From the NCBI GenBank assembly GCA_018064245.1, contig JAGHVO010000033.1, positions 1-48,013 of the forward strand: a stretch of DNA of 48,013 bases, in the 5' to 3' direction. Shown here one piece after another: positions 9,283 to 17,448 of this stretch. How positions within the stretch are numbered: position 1 is the first letter of the stretch; each line of letters starts with the position of its first letter. The translations under genes and the position numbers were made by a program. Below the pieces are notes generated by a model. It saw nothing but the letters and a program-made list of their open reading frames with translations. It was not told the DNA's origin and did no database searches. Source of the stretch: Candidatus Colimorpha pelethequi (GTDB lineage: Bacteria > Bacteroidota > Bacteroidia > Bacteroidales > P3).

Positions 9283-10335
9283 TTATAACATCAAATCGAC
9301 CACCAAAGGATAATGATCGGAAATATCACTTTTTATCCTATTATAAGTCAACGCTTTGATAGTATCACTATGCAGCACATAGTCTATTCGAAAAGCCGGG
9401 AAAGGACCATGGTAGGTGGTTCCAAAACCAGAACCTTCCTCGACAAAGGAATCCTTCAGCAGCTTTCTCGTCTGCTGATAAAGATGCGAAGATGGCGGGT
9501 CGTTAAAGTCGCCCGCAACAACAACAGGGTGAGGAGATTCCTTGATTTGTGGAAGGAGCACCTCGTTCCATTCAGACTCATGCATACGTTCGGCATGAAC
9601 CAGTTTCTTGGCTGTCAGTTCCGTTGCTGAATCCACAGTACCATGAACCAATCGTTCCAACGTTTCCGCATCGCTGCCAGCCATCTGATAGGAAGTAAGA
9701 TGCACGCAGAAAAGCCTAAAAATTCTCGAATTGACTGCGATATCAACAAGAAGTTTGGTTGATGAACCTGTTTCTCCCACAAAATCAAAAGGAAATCTTG
9801 AAAAAATCACACTTCCCGAAGTCCTACGGTGGTATTTGTAACCCAAAAGTTCCAACGAGTCAATAACTTTTACTTGAGCTGGAGGGAAGAATTCTTGCAA
9901 ACACATCACATCTGGATGATACTCACGCACAAACCTAACAAATTTTCTCGCACCGGAATCGGCTTGCAATGAATCATTGGGACCATGAAAACCATGGGTG
10001 TTGAAAGAAAGCAGTCGCACTACCGTAGCATTCTCCTTGTCGTATTGTTCTGCATCTGCGAGGTCTTGCGTGCCGCCAAACTGTACAAACAGCGGGATAA
10101 ATGAGAACCTCAAAAGTATTGCCGCCAAGGAAATCAAAAATTCTTTTCTTCTAAAGAACAGCCAAACGAGCAAAAACAGGATATTCAGCAACAGAAAGTA
10201 AAAATAGCCATAGCTGAGCAAAGAGATATATGCGCTCTTGCTGGGAGGCACAAAACTTGACATTGAAGACAATAGCAACAACACTACCGCCAATATATTC
10301 AGCAACAAAAATAAAACACGCACAATCTTTTTCAT
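9283..10335 (-). CDS. Endonuclease/exonuclease/phosphatase-family membrane protein
   Basis: From the ATG at 10333-10335 the product is about 350 residues. Three hydrophobic N-terminal segments come first (MKKIVRVLFLLLNILAVVLLL and two more by residue 90), then an EEP fold domain. Its landmarks are LLSFNTHGF, MCLQEFF (metal-binding Glu), VVAGDFNDPP and the terminal SDISDHYPLVVDL (catalytic His). The same membrane-anchored EEP architecture is widespread in Bacteroidota. The substrate is unknown; relatives cleave phosphodiesters in nucleic acids, sphingomyelin or lipids. A longer frame runs 69 bases upstream, but the -7 promoter motif lies 4 bases before this ATG, which supports the start chosen here. 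First gene of the minus-strand operon down to 4415. Confidence 0.85.
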   Translation of the reverse strand: MKKIVRVLFLLLNILAVVLLLLSSMSSFVPPSKSAYISLLSYGYFYFLLLNILFLLVWLFFRRKEFLISLAAILLRFSFIPLFVQFGGTQDLADAEQYDKENATVVRLLSFNTHGFHGPNDSLQADSGARKFVRFVREYHPDVMCLQEFFPPAQVKVIDSLELLGYKYHRRTSGSVIFSRFPFDFVGETGSSTKLLVDIAVNSRIFRLFCVHLTSYQMAGSDAETLERLVHGTVDSATELTAKKLVHAERMHESEWNEVLLPQIKESPHPVVVAGDFNDPPSSHLYQQTRKLLKDSFVEEGSGFGTTYHGPFPAFRIDYVLHSDTIKALTYNRIKSDISDHYPLVVDLML

Positions 10336-10339
10336 ACTG

Positions 10340-10347
10340 CAAAAATA
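10340..10347 (-). promoter_or_regulatory. -7 promoter element of the EEP-nth operon
   Basis: On the minus strand this reads TATTTTTG, matching the Bacteroidota -7 consensus TAnnTTTG. It is followed by CAGT and the ATG, so transcription would begin at or next to the start codon. A good -33 TTTG at 19-20 bases is not evident. Confidence 0.55.
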
Positions 10348-10443
10348 CACAAAAAAAAGGACATTTTTGCAACTTTTGACGACAAAGTAATATACCTTCC
10401 ACACGATTATCGAAACTATTTTCTCTCTTTAACAAAAAACACG

Positions 10444-10451
10444 TATCTTTG
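10444..10451 (+). promoter_or_regulatory. -7 promoter element of aroE
   Basis: TATCTTTG fits TAnnTTTG and is followed by CATT and the aroE ATG, the same spacing as the divergent gene. This predicts a leaderless or nearly leaderless aroE mRNA. The -33 region is AT-rich without an exact TTTG. Confidence 0.6.
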
Positions 10452-10455
10452 CATT

Positions 10456-11220
10456 ATGCAACGATATGGACTTATAGGGAAAACGCTGGGTCATTCTTTC
10501 TCGAAACTATACTTCGAATCGCATCATCCTGAGGTTCAATACGACCTTTTCGAGATTGATTGCCTTGATGATTTTCGTCGTTGGACCAAAGGAAACGCAC
10601 TATCAGGGTTCAATGTCACCATTCCTTACAAAGTCACGATTCTTCCATTTCTGGACACTTTAACACCCGAAGCATCTGCCATTGGTGCAGTCAACTGCGT
10701 AAAGGTCGTGCCAGACCCATCCCACGAAGATGGCATTCAACTAATCGGTCACAACACTGATTCTCAAGCTTTTTTAGAGACGCTTAAAGACATTATCGGC
10801 AAAGCAGGCTCTTTCCAACCTTCAACCCCAAGTGCATGGATTCTCGGCAATGGCGGAGCGGCAAAAGCTGTTGCATACGCATTACAAAAGTTACAGATTC
10901 CCAACAAGATGCTAAGTCACATCGACATAAAAAATCTGAACAGCGCCGATTCCCATCATACAATCCCGCCCATTCTCATCAACGCCACGCCCGTCGGGAT
11001 GTTTCCATACATTGACGCCACGCCACTTCCATTTCTCAACGACAAAAACAAATGCACATACCCCTCCCCTTGGATCTGCTACGATTTGATTTACAATCCC
11101 GAAGAAACAAGGCTTATGCAAGATGCCGTTTCGATGGGAGCAACCACCCTTAACGGCCTACAGATGTTGTATCGCCAAGCGGAACTCAGTCTATCATTTT
11201 GGACAAACAAAAACAGCTGA
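10456..11220 (+). CDS. aroE: Shikimate dehydrogenase
   Basis: The 254-residue protein has the substrate-binding motif GHSFSK near the N-terminus, NVTIPYK with the catalytic Lys near residue 59, the NADP-binding Gly-rich loop GNGGAAKAV and the conserved NATPVGM block. It reduces 3-dehydroshikimate to shikimate in aromatic amino acid biosynthesis. It is a single-gene unit on the plus strand, divergent from the EEP operon, with its own promoter and a terminator hairpin that overlaps the stop codon. No other aro genes are nearby. The ATG at 10456 gives the canonical N-terminus (MQRYGLIGKTLGHSFSK). Confidence 0.95.
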   Translation: MQRYGLIGKTLGHSFSKLYFESHHPEVQYDLFEIDCLDDFRRWTKGNALSGFNVTIPYKVTILPFLDTLTPEASAIGAVNCVKVVPDPSHEDGIQLIGHNTDSQAFLETLKDIIGKAGSFQPSTPSAWILGNGGAAKAVAYALQKLQIPNKMLSHIDIKNLNSADSHHTIPPILINATPVGMFPYIDATPLPFLNDKNKCTYPSPWICYDLIYNPEETRLMQDAVSMGATTLNGLQMLYRQAELSLSFWTNKNS

Positions 11221-11245
11221 CCTTTATGGCCAGCTGTTTTTTTTA
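11210..11245 (+). terminator. Rho-independent terminator of aroE
   Basis: A perfect 10-base stem (AAAACAGCTG / CAGCTGTTTT, loop ~11 bases) is followed by a run of T. The left arm spans the end of the aroE coding sequence. Because the stem is A-rich on its left side it may also stop the converging lipoprotein transcript. Confidence 0.85.
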
Positions 11246-11259
11246 TTTTGCAAATCCGA

Positions 11260-12153
11260 CTATTTCACATATTCATAGCGAAATACTGTGGCATTCTTCG
11301 TAGATTTTTGCAACACAGGATAATCTCCGTCATACTCATAGCTATTCTCAAAGGTATTCTCCATCTTAAGCTCACCCTCGCCATCTTGTTGGAAGCGGAC
11401 AGAAACCTTTGTCAGATTATTCTTGCTGACACCCAACGTATTATCCGCCCAATGAAGCGCGGATGCAAGAAAATCAACCCTATCAAATTTACAATAAATA
11501 TTGTGGAACGGATTGACCTTGTTGTCGTATTCCATATTGCTCTCCACGGAAAAACCTTCAACGAAAGAAGCCTTTGCATATACAAGATTGCCATCTTTCC
11601 ATTGGTACGTCGCCTCAGCGAAAACATGCAAGGAAGTATCCTCCGGCATTTCGTAATGGACCTTGGCTCCTGCAGAATCTTTTCTAGGATAAAGATTGGA
11701 TTCCAACCACTTCATGGCTTCATTCGACATTGAATAATATACCACCTTCATCGTGTAGGAATCCTCAGGGGTGAAAGTAACGTGATAAGCATGGACTCCA
11801 TCCTGAGAATATTGATCAATACTCTCCAATTTCCTTTGAACAAAATTAAGTTTTGAATAATATTTGTTGCCTTTCAACGCGCAAAGAACAGAATCCGAGT
11901 AAGCATACTCCAGATTATAATTAAAAACAGAACTATAGTCTTCGTAATCTGGACGATCGAAAAGATATGGATTATTAAAATTCACCTGTTGGATCGCACC
12001 ATCTTTCCACACAAAATCCATCAATGTAGCATTCTCAATCCGATAAGACGTATCCGACACTGAATAACGCAAGAGTTTTCTATCCTGACGGTTGCAGGAT
12101 CCCAAAGACAGCAATACGGCCGTCAAAACTATCATAAAACTTAATCTTTTCAT
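11260..12153 (-). CDS. Putative lipoprotein, unknown function
   Basis: From the ATG at 12151-12153 the product is about 297 residues. It starts MKRLSFMIVLTAVLLSLGSC, a lipoprotein signal with a lipobox ending at Cys20. The mature part is rich in aromatic and charged residues and beta-strand-like, and ends ATVFRYEYVK. It resembles the many Bacteroidales surface or periplasmic lipoproteins of unknown function. A longer frame starts 9 codons upstream but begins downstream of the -7 motif and would spoil the signal peptide. A strong Bacteroidota promoter precedes it and the aroE terminator follows, so it is probably monocistronic. Confidence 0.75.
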   Translation of the reverse strand: MKRLSFMIVLTAVLLSLGSCNRQDRKLLRYSVSDTSYRIENATLMDFVWKDGAIQQVNFNNPYLFDRPDYEDYSSVFNYNLEYAYSDSVLCALKGNKYYSKLNFVQRKLESIDQYSQDGVHAYHVTFTPEDSYTMKVVYYSMSNEAMKWLESNLYPRKDSAGAKVHYEMPEDTSLHVFAEATYQWKDGNLVYAKASFVEGFSVESNMEYDNKVNPFHNIYCKFDRVDFLASALHWADNTLGVSKNNLTKVSVRFQQDGEGELKMENTFENSYEYDGDYPVLQKSTKNATVFRYEYVK

Positions 12154-12168
12154 AATTCCTTTTTTTTG

Positions 12169-12200
12169 CAAAGATACCACTTTTTATTATATTTCACAAA
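12169..12200 (-). promoter_or_regulatory. Promoter of the lipoprotein gene
   Basis: On the minus strand a TTTG (12197-12200) is followed after 20 bases by TATCTTTG (12169-12176). This matches the Bacteroidota -33/-7 consensus. The start codon is 15 bases beyond. Confidence 0.75.
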
Positions 12201-12277
12201 TGACGCCCATAAGCAAATATTCCAGCACAAATCACCATTAGCAAAGGCAATTTTGACACATTCGTGTCTTAGAAATA

Positions 12278-12315
12278 AAAAACAGACTCTTACATGTTTG
12301 CAAGAGTCTGTTTTT
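12278..12315 (-). terminator. Terminator after the OmpA-family gene
   Basis: A perfect 14-base stem (AAAAACAGACTCTT / AAGAGTCTGTTTTT) with a 10-base loop lies 19 bases past the stop codon. T runs occur in both directions, so it can work bidirectionally. Confidence 0.85.
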
Positions 12316-12333
12316 GTTAGAGTTTAAACTCAA

Positions 12334-14151
12334 TTATTCTCTTACGCTCCACTTCTCGAGGAGTTTAGCAAGTTCGTCATTGGGCTCAACAACAATACAA
12401 ACACGGTTCAACTCCTTAGGTTCGAATTCTGTAATACCACCCAACGGGAAGCATTTCAGACGATCTGCGGAAATACCGTATTCGTTGACGAGGATATCAT
12501 AAACAGCCTTGCAACGAGCCTTACCCAAGAAGATGTTGCGGCTAACAGAACCAGTTGCGGAGTCTGCTGCACCAATCAGGTAGTAAGTCTTGTTGTTGCC
12601 ATCAGCCTTGATAGCGCGAGCGAACTCGTCAATCTTCATGCGGGCATTAACATCGATGTTGTATTTATCCAACTGATAGTAAACAATCAATGAAGGCAGT
12701 TCCTCGCGGTCAGCAACATTCAAAATGTGGTTCAAGAGATCCTTGTTAGCGACCTCAACAGAGTCGAGTTTAGCCTGCAAGTCGGAGAGACCTTGACCTC
12801 TGTAACCAGGATTGTACAAGTGAACCTTGCTACCAATAAGGTTGCCGTTAGGATCCAGATAATTACCTTCAGCGTCAACAAGATAGCCATCATCATCAAA
12901 ATGAGTACCATTGTTGAGAACATAACCGTTATTGTCAACCAAGTTGCCATCAGCATCCATGTGGAGAGCGCCGGCGATAGGATTGCCGTTGAGGTCGGTC
13001 AACTGACCATCAGCGTTCTTCTTCACGCCACTTGCAACAGGATTGCCGTTCTTGTCAACCATCTGACCATTTTCGACATGAACGCCTTCAGCGATAGGAT
13101 TGCAGTACTGATCGAGATAATTACCATTAGCGTCAACAAGGTCGCCATTCTTATCCAAATGAACGCCTTCGGGAACAGGATTGCCGTTCTTGTCAACCAA
13201 CTGACCTTCCTTGTCCATGTGAACACCATCGGTGCCAGGAATCAACATACCATTGTCGTCGAAGAGAGAAGAAGCGAGGTTATCAATCTCTTTGAGTTCG
13301 TAGATGTCAGAAGAGGGCAAGAATACGGAATTCAAGATCAAGCGATCTTCGGCAGTACTGTTCATCAACTTCTCACGACGTCCTTTGTTGACAAAGTTGA
13401 ACTTAACGCCAGCAAGTACCTGAGGCATAATGTCGAAACGAGAATACGAATTGTCATAGGGAGACCAGTCAAAAGTAGATTCAGAACCGAGCAAACGAGC
13501 AGAGAGATCAAAAGCCAAGATGCCACGAGTGATATACTCAAACTGCAAAGCAGCGGTATAGCAGAGTTCGAAGTTTTTACGCATTTCTCCAACCTCATGG
13601 TTGCGGAGAGCTTGGACACTGGAATTTTTCTGTTCGCCATAGAGCATAGCGGCACCAAGTCCTACAGGAGTCATGATGTGCAGATGGCGATGCATACCCT
13701 TTTCGTAACCCTGAATCAAGTTCGTCCAATCCAAGGTCACCAAACCCATCACTGAAACTGCATGAGCGTAGAAGTGCTGATAAGCATCATCTCCCGTATT
13801 CTCAATAAAGGGCTGCAATCCACGATAATTAGACTGACCATCTACATCAAACCAGCTGGCTTGCAAAGAAACAGCGAGGTCGGGGAGCACCCACTTACCG
13901 AATTCAGCCGAAAGATTGTAGTTGAAGAATTTGTTTTTACGTGCATCGGCATACAATTCATTACCGATGAAGGTCTGGATACCACCACCAACTGACAAAA
14001 ACCAGTTGTTGAAAGGCGAAGCGACCATGTAATCCATGGAGTCTTTTGCAACGCCTAAACGCGGGCCTTTTTCTGGTTTATTCTGCGTCTGCGCAGGAGC
14101 GACTAACGCAAAACAACAAATAGCCAAAACTGACAAAAGAATTTTTTTCAT
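12334..14151 (-). CDS. OmpA-family outer membrane protein with Asp/Asn/Gly repeats
   Basis: The 605-residue protein has a signal peptide (MKKILLSVLAICCFALVAPAQ), a beta-barrel-like region of about 270 residues, a repeat region near residues 305-445, and a C-terminal OmpA peptidoglycan-binding domain near 490-595 (NIFLGKARCKAVYDIL, GISADRL). The repeat region has about six units of 20 or 27 residues built on G-V-H-x-D-x-x-G-x-L-V-D-x-N-G-N, rich in D-x-N/D-G loops like calcium-binding repeats. The family links the outer membrane to peptidoglycan. It starts 39 bases after the nucleotidyltransferase stop on the same strand, so the two may be co-transcribed. The barrel and calcium binding are inferred, not shown. 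Confidence 0.85.
   Translation of the reverse strand: MKKILLSVLAICCFALVAPAQTQNKPEKGPRLGVAKDSMDYMVASPFNNWFLSVGGGIQTFIGNELYADARKNKFFNYNLSAEFGKWVLPDLAVSLQASWFDVDGQSNYRGLQPFIENTGDDAYQHFYAHAVSVMGLVTLDWTNLIQGYEKGMHRHLHIMTPVGLGAAMLYGEQKNSSVQALRNHEVGEMRKNFELCYTAALQFEYITRGILAFDLSARLLGSESTFDWSPYDNSYSRFDIMPQVLAGVKFNFVNKGRREKLMNSTAEDRLILNSVFLPSSDIYELKEIDNLASSLFDDNGMLIPGTDGVHMDKEGQLVDKNGNPVPEGVHLDKNGDLVDANGNYLDQYCNPIAEGVHVENGQMVDKNGNPVASGVKKNADGQLTDLNGNPIAGALHMDADGNLVDNNGYVLNNGTHFDDDGYLVDAEGNYLDPNGNLIGSKVHLYNPGYRGQGLSDLQAKLDSVEVANKDLLNHILNVADREELPSLIVYYQLDKYNIDVNARMKIDEFARAIKADGNNKTYYLIGAADSATGSVSRNIFLGKARCKAVYDILVNEYGISADRLKCFPLGGITEFEPKELNRVCIVVEPNDELAKLLEKWSVRE
12815..13240 (-). repeat. In-frame tandem repeat coding for D-x-N-G units
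   Basis: This segment of the OmpA-family gene encodes about six tandem units alternating between 20 and 27 residues. The core is LVDxNGNP followed by a GVHxDxxG lead of the next unit. The DNA repeats imperfectly, so the number of units may vary among strains through slippage or recombination. Confidence 0.75.
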
Positions 14152-14190
14152 GTTTTTTTATTTTGATTAATATTAACTATTTTTTGATTA

Positions 14191-15165
14191 TTAATGTGTT
14201 ACTTTTGAAAGAACTCGGCTGAGCAATGCAATGGAAACTGGATCATTGAAAGTTATTCTAAACTTCCAATAATTCTTGAAAAAATCAGAGATTCGTTGAT
14301 GTCCCGACTGGCGCGCGAAAATATCATTAATCATTTTTTTCTCGAGATCAGACCGACCTTGACAAGGATACCAAGAAATGTCGAAATGAAACTCATTTTC
14401 CAATATACCATGCAAATTCACTACGAAAGACTTCATACGATAACGTTCGACATACTGTTGAACGAGATTCCAATCAACATCGTTTTGATGTACCTGCACA
14501 AACATCATCCAATCGCAAAGATGTCTCAACGAGATCTTTTCCACTGCAAAATGGCACGCCATGTGTCGCAATAAAAACAAGGCATCGAATGTCGCACTCG
14601 GGAACAGCTTACGCAAGGAAGACTCAAAGAAGATATTCGATGGGTATTTATAATGATTAAGCAGATGGAAATGGTTCTCAACCTTCTCTCCCTTATAATA
14701 ATAGACAGAATGGTGGTGGGTGTTTGGGCCCGCATTCACGGCAAGGTCATTTTTCACAATCTCGTTGGCAACTTTCCAGTCTTTGCCGTGATAAATATCA
14801 ATATCCTTATAGTAGCGCAATTCGGGTTTGGGGTAGCAACGAGCAACGGTCTCGCCTTTCAAGATTGTTGCATTCACGCCTTTGTCTCTAAAAACACACA
14901 ATAGTTCTTCCGCTATTGCCTTACGCTTCAAAGTCTCTTCAATGGTTTTCTCGCTTTCAGAAATCCAAAACATCTTAACTGGCACTGGAAGTTGGACTTC
15001 CTTGGGCAAACGTTGGACTCCATCCCATGCAATGGCAGCTACATTCTGACGCACAGACTCCTTAAACAAGTCCTCCCACTCCTTTGCAGACAATGACTTG
15101 TACTGCTCCGGCTGGAGAGACTCGCCAAAAAGCGATGCCCTTAACAATGGGAATAACAAAACCAT
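14191..15165 (-). CDS. Nucleotidyltransferase-fold protein (NTP_transf_5-like)
   Basis: The 324-residue protein carries the LKGETVARCYPKPELRYYKDIDIY block, where the K-G and R-x-x-x-D-x-D pattern is typical of the uncharacterised nucleotidyltransferase family (PF14907 type). There is no signal peptide or TM helix. Members often sit in capsule, lasso-peptide or surface polysaccharide clusters, but none is visible here. A good promoter lies 127 bases upstream, and the OmpA-family gene follows after 39 bases. Family call rests on the motif pattern; the substrate is unknown. Confidence 0.7.
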   Translation of the reverse strand: MVLLFPLLRASLFGESLQPEQYKSLSAKEWEDLFKESVRQNVAAIAWDGVQRLPKEVQLPVPVKMFWISESEKTIEETLKRKAIAEELLCVFRDKGVNATILKGETVARCYPKPELRYYKDIDIYHGKDWKVANEIVKNDLAVNAGPNTHHHSVYYYKGEKVENHFHLLNHYKYPSNIFFESSLRKLFPSATFDALFLLRHMACHFAVEKISLRHLCDWMMFVQVHQNDVDWNLVQQYVERYRMKSFVVNLHGILENEFHFDISWYPCQGRSDLEKKMINDIFARQSGHQRISDFFKNYWKFRITFNDPVSIALLSRVLSKVTH

Positions 15166-15291
15166 TTATTATATATTTATTAAAAACCAAACTATACGTA
15201 TCTCAAAAATACGACTAAATGCGACTATCTATCTCATTATCAACTTAAACACGAAAAAAGACTCACAAACACACTCTACACATTAAGCTTG

Positions 15292-15323
15292 CAAAAATAC
15301 TTTTTTTTCTTGATATGACCAAA
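15292..15323 (-). promoter_or_regulatory. Promoter upstream of the nucleotidyltransferase gene
   Basis: On the minus strand TTTG (15320-15323), a 20-base spacer and TATTTTTG (15292-15299) match the Bacteroidota consensus. The predicted leader is about 120 bases. Confidence 0.65.
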
Positions 15324-15570
15324 AAAAAACATCAAAACACCCTTTGCCAGACCAATTTCAGACTCTAATAGACAGCGTTCATAAACAATGGAAATCAATG
15401 GGAAACGACATCATCCCCAAAAGCAGACAACCGGAATAGCCTACATTGATAATTACTAATCAACTATTTACAAACAGATACAACCACGAAAAACTCTTTA
15501 TTTCAAACAGCAGAGAAAACCCACCTTTGAGGCATTCAAAAGGAAAATGAAGTGAGATAAGCAAGTAGTT

Positions 15571-15612
15571 AAAAAAACATAAAAGAAAACGAGAACTCTG
15601 ATTGAATTCTCG
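15571..15612 (-). terminator. Displaced original terminator of tRNA-Leu(CAG)
   Basis: On the minus strand the hairpin CGAGAA...TTCTCG (15590-15612) is followed by TTTTCTTTTATG and a further T run. It sits immediately outside the left att copy, exactly where the terminator of an uninterrupted tRNA-Leu gene would be. No transcript now ends here except possibly readthrough of the element. Confidence 0.6.
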
Positions 15613-15613
15613 T

Positions 15614-15630
15614 TGGTGCCCGGAACAGGA
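15614..15630 (+). repeat. Left att core (copy of tRNA-Leu 3' end)
   Basis: TGGTGCCCGGAACAGGA is identical to 22105-22121, which encodes the CCA end and 3' acceptor/T-arm side of tRNA-Leu(CAG). Both copies have the same orientation and identity ends sharply on either side. Confidence 0.85.
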
Positions 15631-15688
15631 ACGCCTTGATTGTTTTCTGATATTCATAAGCATTTGTTATTTTGCTTATTACATTTTT

Positions 15689-15731
15689 ATTGTGTTCAAA
15701 TAATACACCGATAACTGCTAATGAACACAAT
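15689..15731. repeat. Perfect 10-base inverted repeat near the left end
   Basis: ATTGTGTTCA (15689-15698) and TGAACACAAT (15722-15731) form an inverted repeat with a 23-base spacer, directly abutting the arm-type pair at 15732. It could bind a recombination accessory protein or be a weak hairpin; no function is shown. Confidence 0.5.
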
Positions 15732-15752
15732 ATATGGCCAAAATATGGCCAA
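15732..15752 (+). repeat. Left arm-type repeat pair
   Basis: ATATGGCCAA occurs at 15732-15741 and 15743-15752, an 11-base period, 101 bases inside the left att core. The right end of the element has an equivalent pair (ACATGTCCAA, 22018-22038). Such paired sites fit binding by the N-terminal arm-binding domain of a tyrosine recombinase. Confidence 0.6.
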
Positions 15753-16008
15753 CACTTAAAACACTAATCTAAACTGATTTTCGATTAATATAACAAGACA
15801 ACACGATTATTGTTGTGTTTGTTTCTTCCATCACTGTTTATTGCAGAAAACCACAATATTCTTATAGATTTTTATATGATTTATAAGTTTTTTATTGGCA
15901 TAGCCTACTATTGCAAGAGTTATTGTTGTTATTTTAGATTGCATAAATTCAATTAATTACAATGGGGAAAATATTTAATAAATCCCAAAAACTTAAAGTT
16001 TTTTTAAG

Positions 16009-16035
16009 AATCTATAAGATTTTTTTGTACTTTTG
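16009..16035 (+). promoter_or_regulatory. fic promoter with overlapping near-palindrome
   Basis: TACTTTTG at 16028-16035 fits the -7 element, 23 bases before the fic ATG. Between it and the -33 position lies AATCTATAAGATT (16009-16021), an AATCT-N3-AGATT near-palindrome. Near-identical 12-mers recur at 15859-15870 and in both arms of the hairpin after fic. An autoregulatory operator for the winged-helix domain of Fic is a plausible inference. Confidence 0.5.
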
Positions 16036-16058
16036 CATTTTGAAAAAAAGAGATTCAA

Positions 16059-17372
16059 ATGATAGAACAACCTCCACAGATAAAAGAACAATCTCAGCAG
16101 AAAGCGTTAGAAGTATATCGTAGAGATGATGCACGCCAGCTGATAAGTGAGGCAAACGACAATTACTGGTACTGGTCTGATGTGAAATACAGGTCTCGTC
16201 AAACGGGTATAAGTGCAAGTGATTTATGGGCAGCAATCAAACTCAGTAGATTTGCCCAAAGTAGAGTTATATGGAGGGACTACGGTCTGACAGTGTTCAT
16301 AACGAATAAAATGCAACAGCAGTGCCATTATTTTGATATGAATTTTGGTGGAACTTGGGGCAGTTCGTCTGTCATTCCAAACGAAGACAGAACTCAATAT
16401 TTGATATCATCGTTAATGGAAGAAGCCATTTCATCGAGCCAAATGGAGGGTGCATCTACAACCAGAAAGGTTGCAAAAGAGATGCTTCGGAAGAAGATAT
16501 CCCCACGTAGCCGTTCTGAACAGATGATATTCAACAACTATACTTCCATTCGATTCATCACAGAGCATAAAGAAGAGAACCTTTCCCCTGAACTTTTACT
16601 CCATATCCATTCCCTGATGACTCATCAAACTTTGGACTCATCAGATGACGAAGGAAGATTCAGAACATCTGACGATATCGTCGTTGGAAATGATATTACC
16701 GGAGAAATCGTCCACACACCTCCCACTTACACGGAAATTCCTAATTTTGTGGATGAACTATGCAAGTTCGCCAATAACGATAATGATGATAATTTCATTC
16801 ACCCCATCATCAAGGCTGTTGTCATTCACTTTATGGTAGCGTATGTGCATCCTTTTGTGGACGGAAATGGACGAACTGCAAGAGCACTCTTCTATTGGTA
16901 TATGTTAAAGAAAGGGTATTGGTTGACGGAATATCTCTCTATTTCAAGAGTGATATACAAGAGCAAAGCGAGTTATGAAAAGTCATACCTTTACACCGAA
17001 TCTGACGGAGGTGATATAGGGTATTTTATCACTTATAACCTTAGGGTGCTTGAATTAGCTTTCAAGGAACTACAATCGTATATTAGTAGAAAAATTGCCC
17101 AAAGGCAAGGAAACACCAATTACATCATCAACAATGGTGTGAATGAAAGACAGGCCGCCATTATGTCTTTGTTTAGAGACAATCCACATATGGCCATTAC
17201 AGTAAAAGAGGTTGAGAATAGATTTGGCATCAGTCAACCTACCGCCAGATTGGATTTGGAGGGACTTGTTGAGAAGGGTTTCTTGACAAAAGTTCCAGTG
17301 AACAAAGTTAAAAGTAACTATGTGAAAAGCGAACGGTTTGATAGTTTGATTTCGCCAGATTTGAGTAAATAG
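16059..17372 (+). CDS. Fic family protein with N-terminal inhibitory motif and winged helix
   Basis: The 437-residue protein has the catalytic Fic motif HPFVDGNGRTAR starting at His264. The inhibitory motif S-x-x-x-E-G (Ser126, Glu130, Gly131) lies upstream, as in class II Fic proteins that hold their own activity in check. A C-terminal winged-helix domain near residues 365-430 contains VKEVENRFGISQPTARLDLEGLVEKG. Fic enzymes usually transfer AMP from ATP to a protein hydroxyl; the target is unknown. It is the first gene inside the element, with its own promoter and a strong terminator, and is transcribed towards the oppositely oriented operon. Ordinary Bacteroidales Fic genes have this architecture; what is notable is the flanking repeated 12-mer. 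Confidence 0.92.
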   Translation: MIEQPPQIKEQSQQKALEVYRRDDARQLISEANDNYWYWSDVKYRSRQTGISASDLWAAIKLSRFAQSRVIWRDYGLTVFITNKMQQQCHYFDMNFGGTWGSSSVIPNEDRTQYLISSLMEEAISSSQMEGASTTRKVAKEMLRKKISPRSRSEQMIFNNYTSIRFITEHKEENLSPELLLHIHSLMTHQTLDSSDDEGRFRTSDDIVVGNDITGEIVHTPPTYTEIPNFVDELCKFANNDNDDNFIHPIIKAVVIHFMVAYVHPFVDGNGRTARALFYWYMLKKGYWLTEYLSISRVIYKSKASYEKSYLYTESDGGDIGYFITYNLRVLELAFKELQSYISRKIAQRQGNTNYIINNGVNERQAAIMSLFRDNPHMAITVKEVENRFGISQPTARLDLEGLVEKGFLTKVPVNKVKSNYVKSERFDSLISPDLSK

Positions 17373-17448
17373 ATGAATCTATACACCGCACGTTTATATG
17401 CTATAAACGGAATACCACAAGCAAGGATATCGGGTATACAAACAAAAG

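Larger units (their letters stand above)
15166..16058. other. Intergenic region crossing the left end of the integrated element
   Basis: There is no convincing gene in these 893 bases. In order it holds the nucleotidyltransferase promoter (15292-15323), AT-rich spacer, the displaced tRNA terminator (15571-15612), the left att core (15614-15630), an inverted repeat (15689-15731), a pair of arm-type repeats (15732-15752), more AT-rich sequence with one copy of TTCTTATAGATT (15859-15870), and the fic promoter/operator region. Confidence 0.7.

Noticed and set aside
12727..13755. 342-codon plus-strand frame opposite the OmpA-family gene
   Set aside because: It reads the complement of the in-frame repeat (Asn/Asp codons give Ile/Val runs). 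It has no start signal, and the minus-strand gene is clearly real.
15460..15663. 67-codon minus-strand frame across the left att core
   Set aside because: It reads the tRNA 3' end copy and terminator, has no homologous features and is not expected to be translated.
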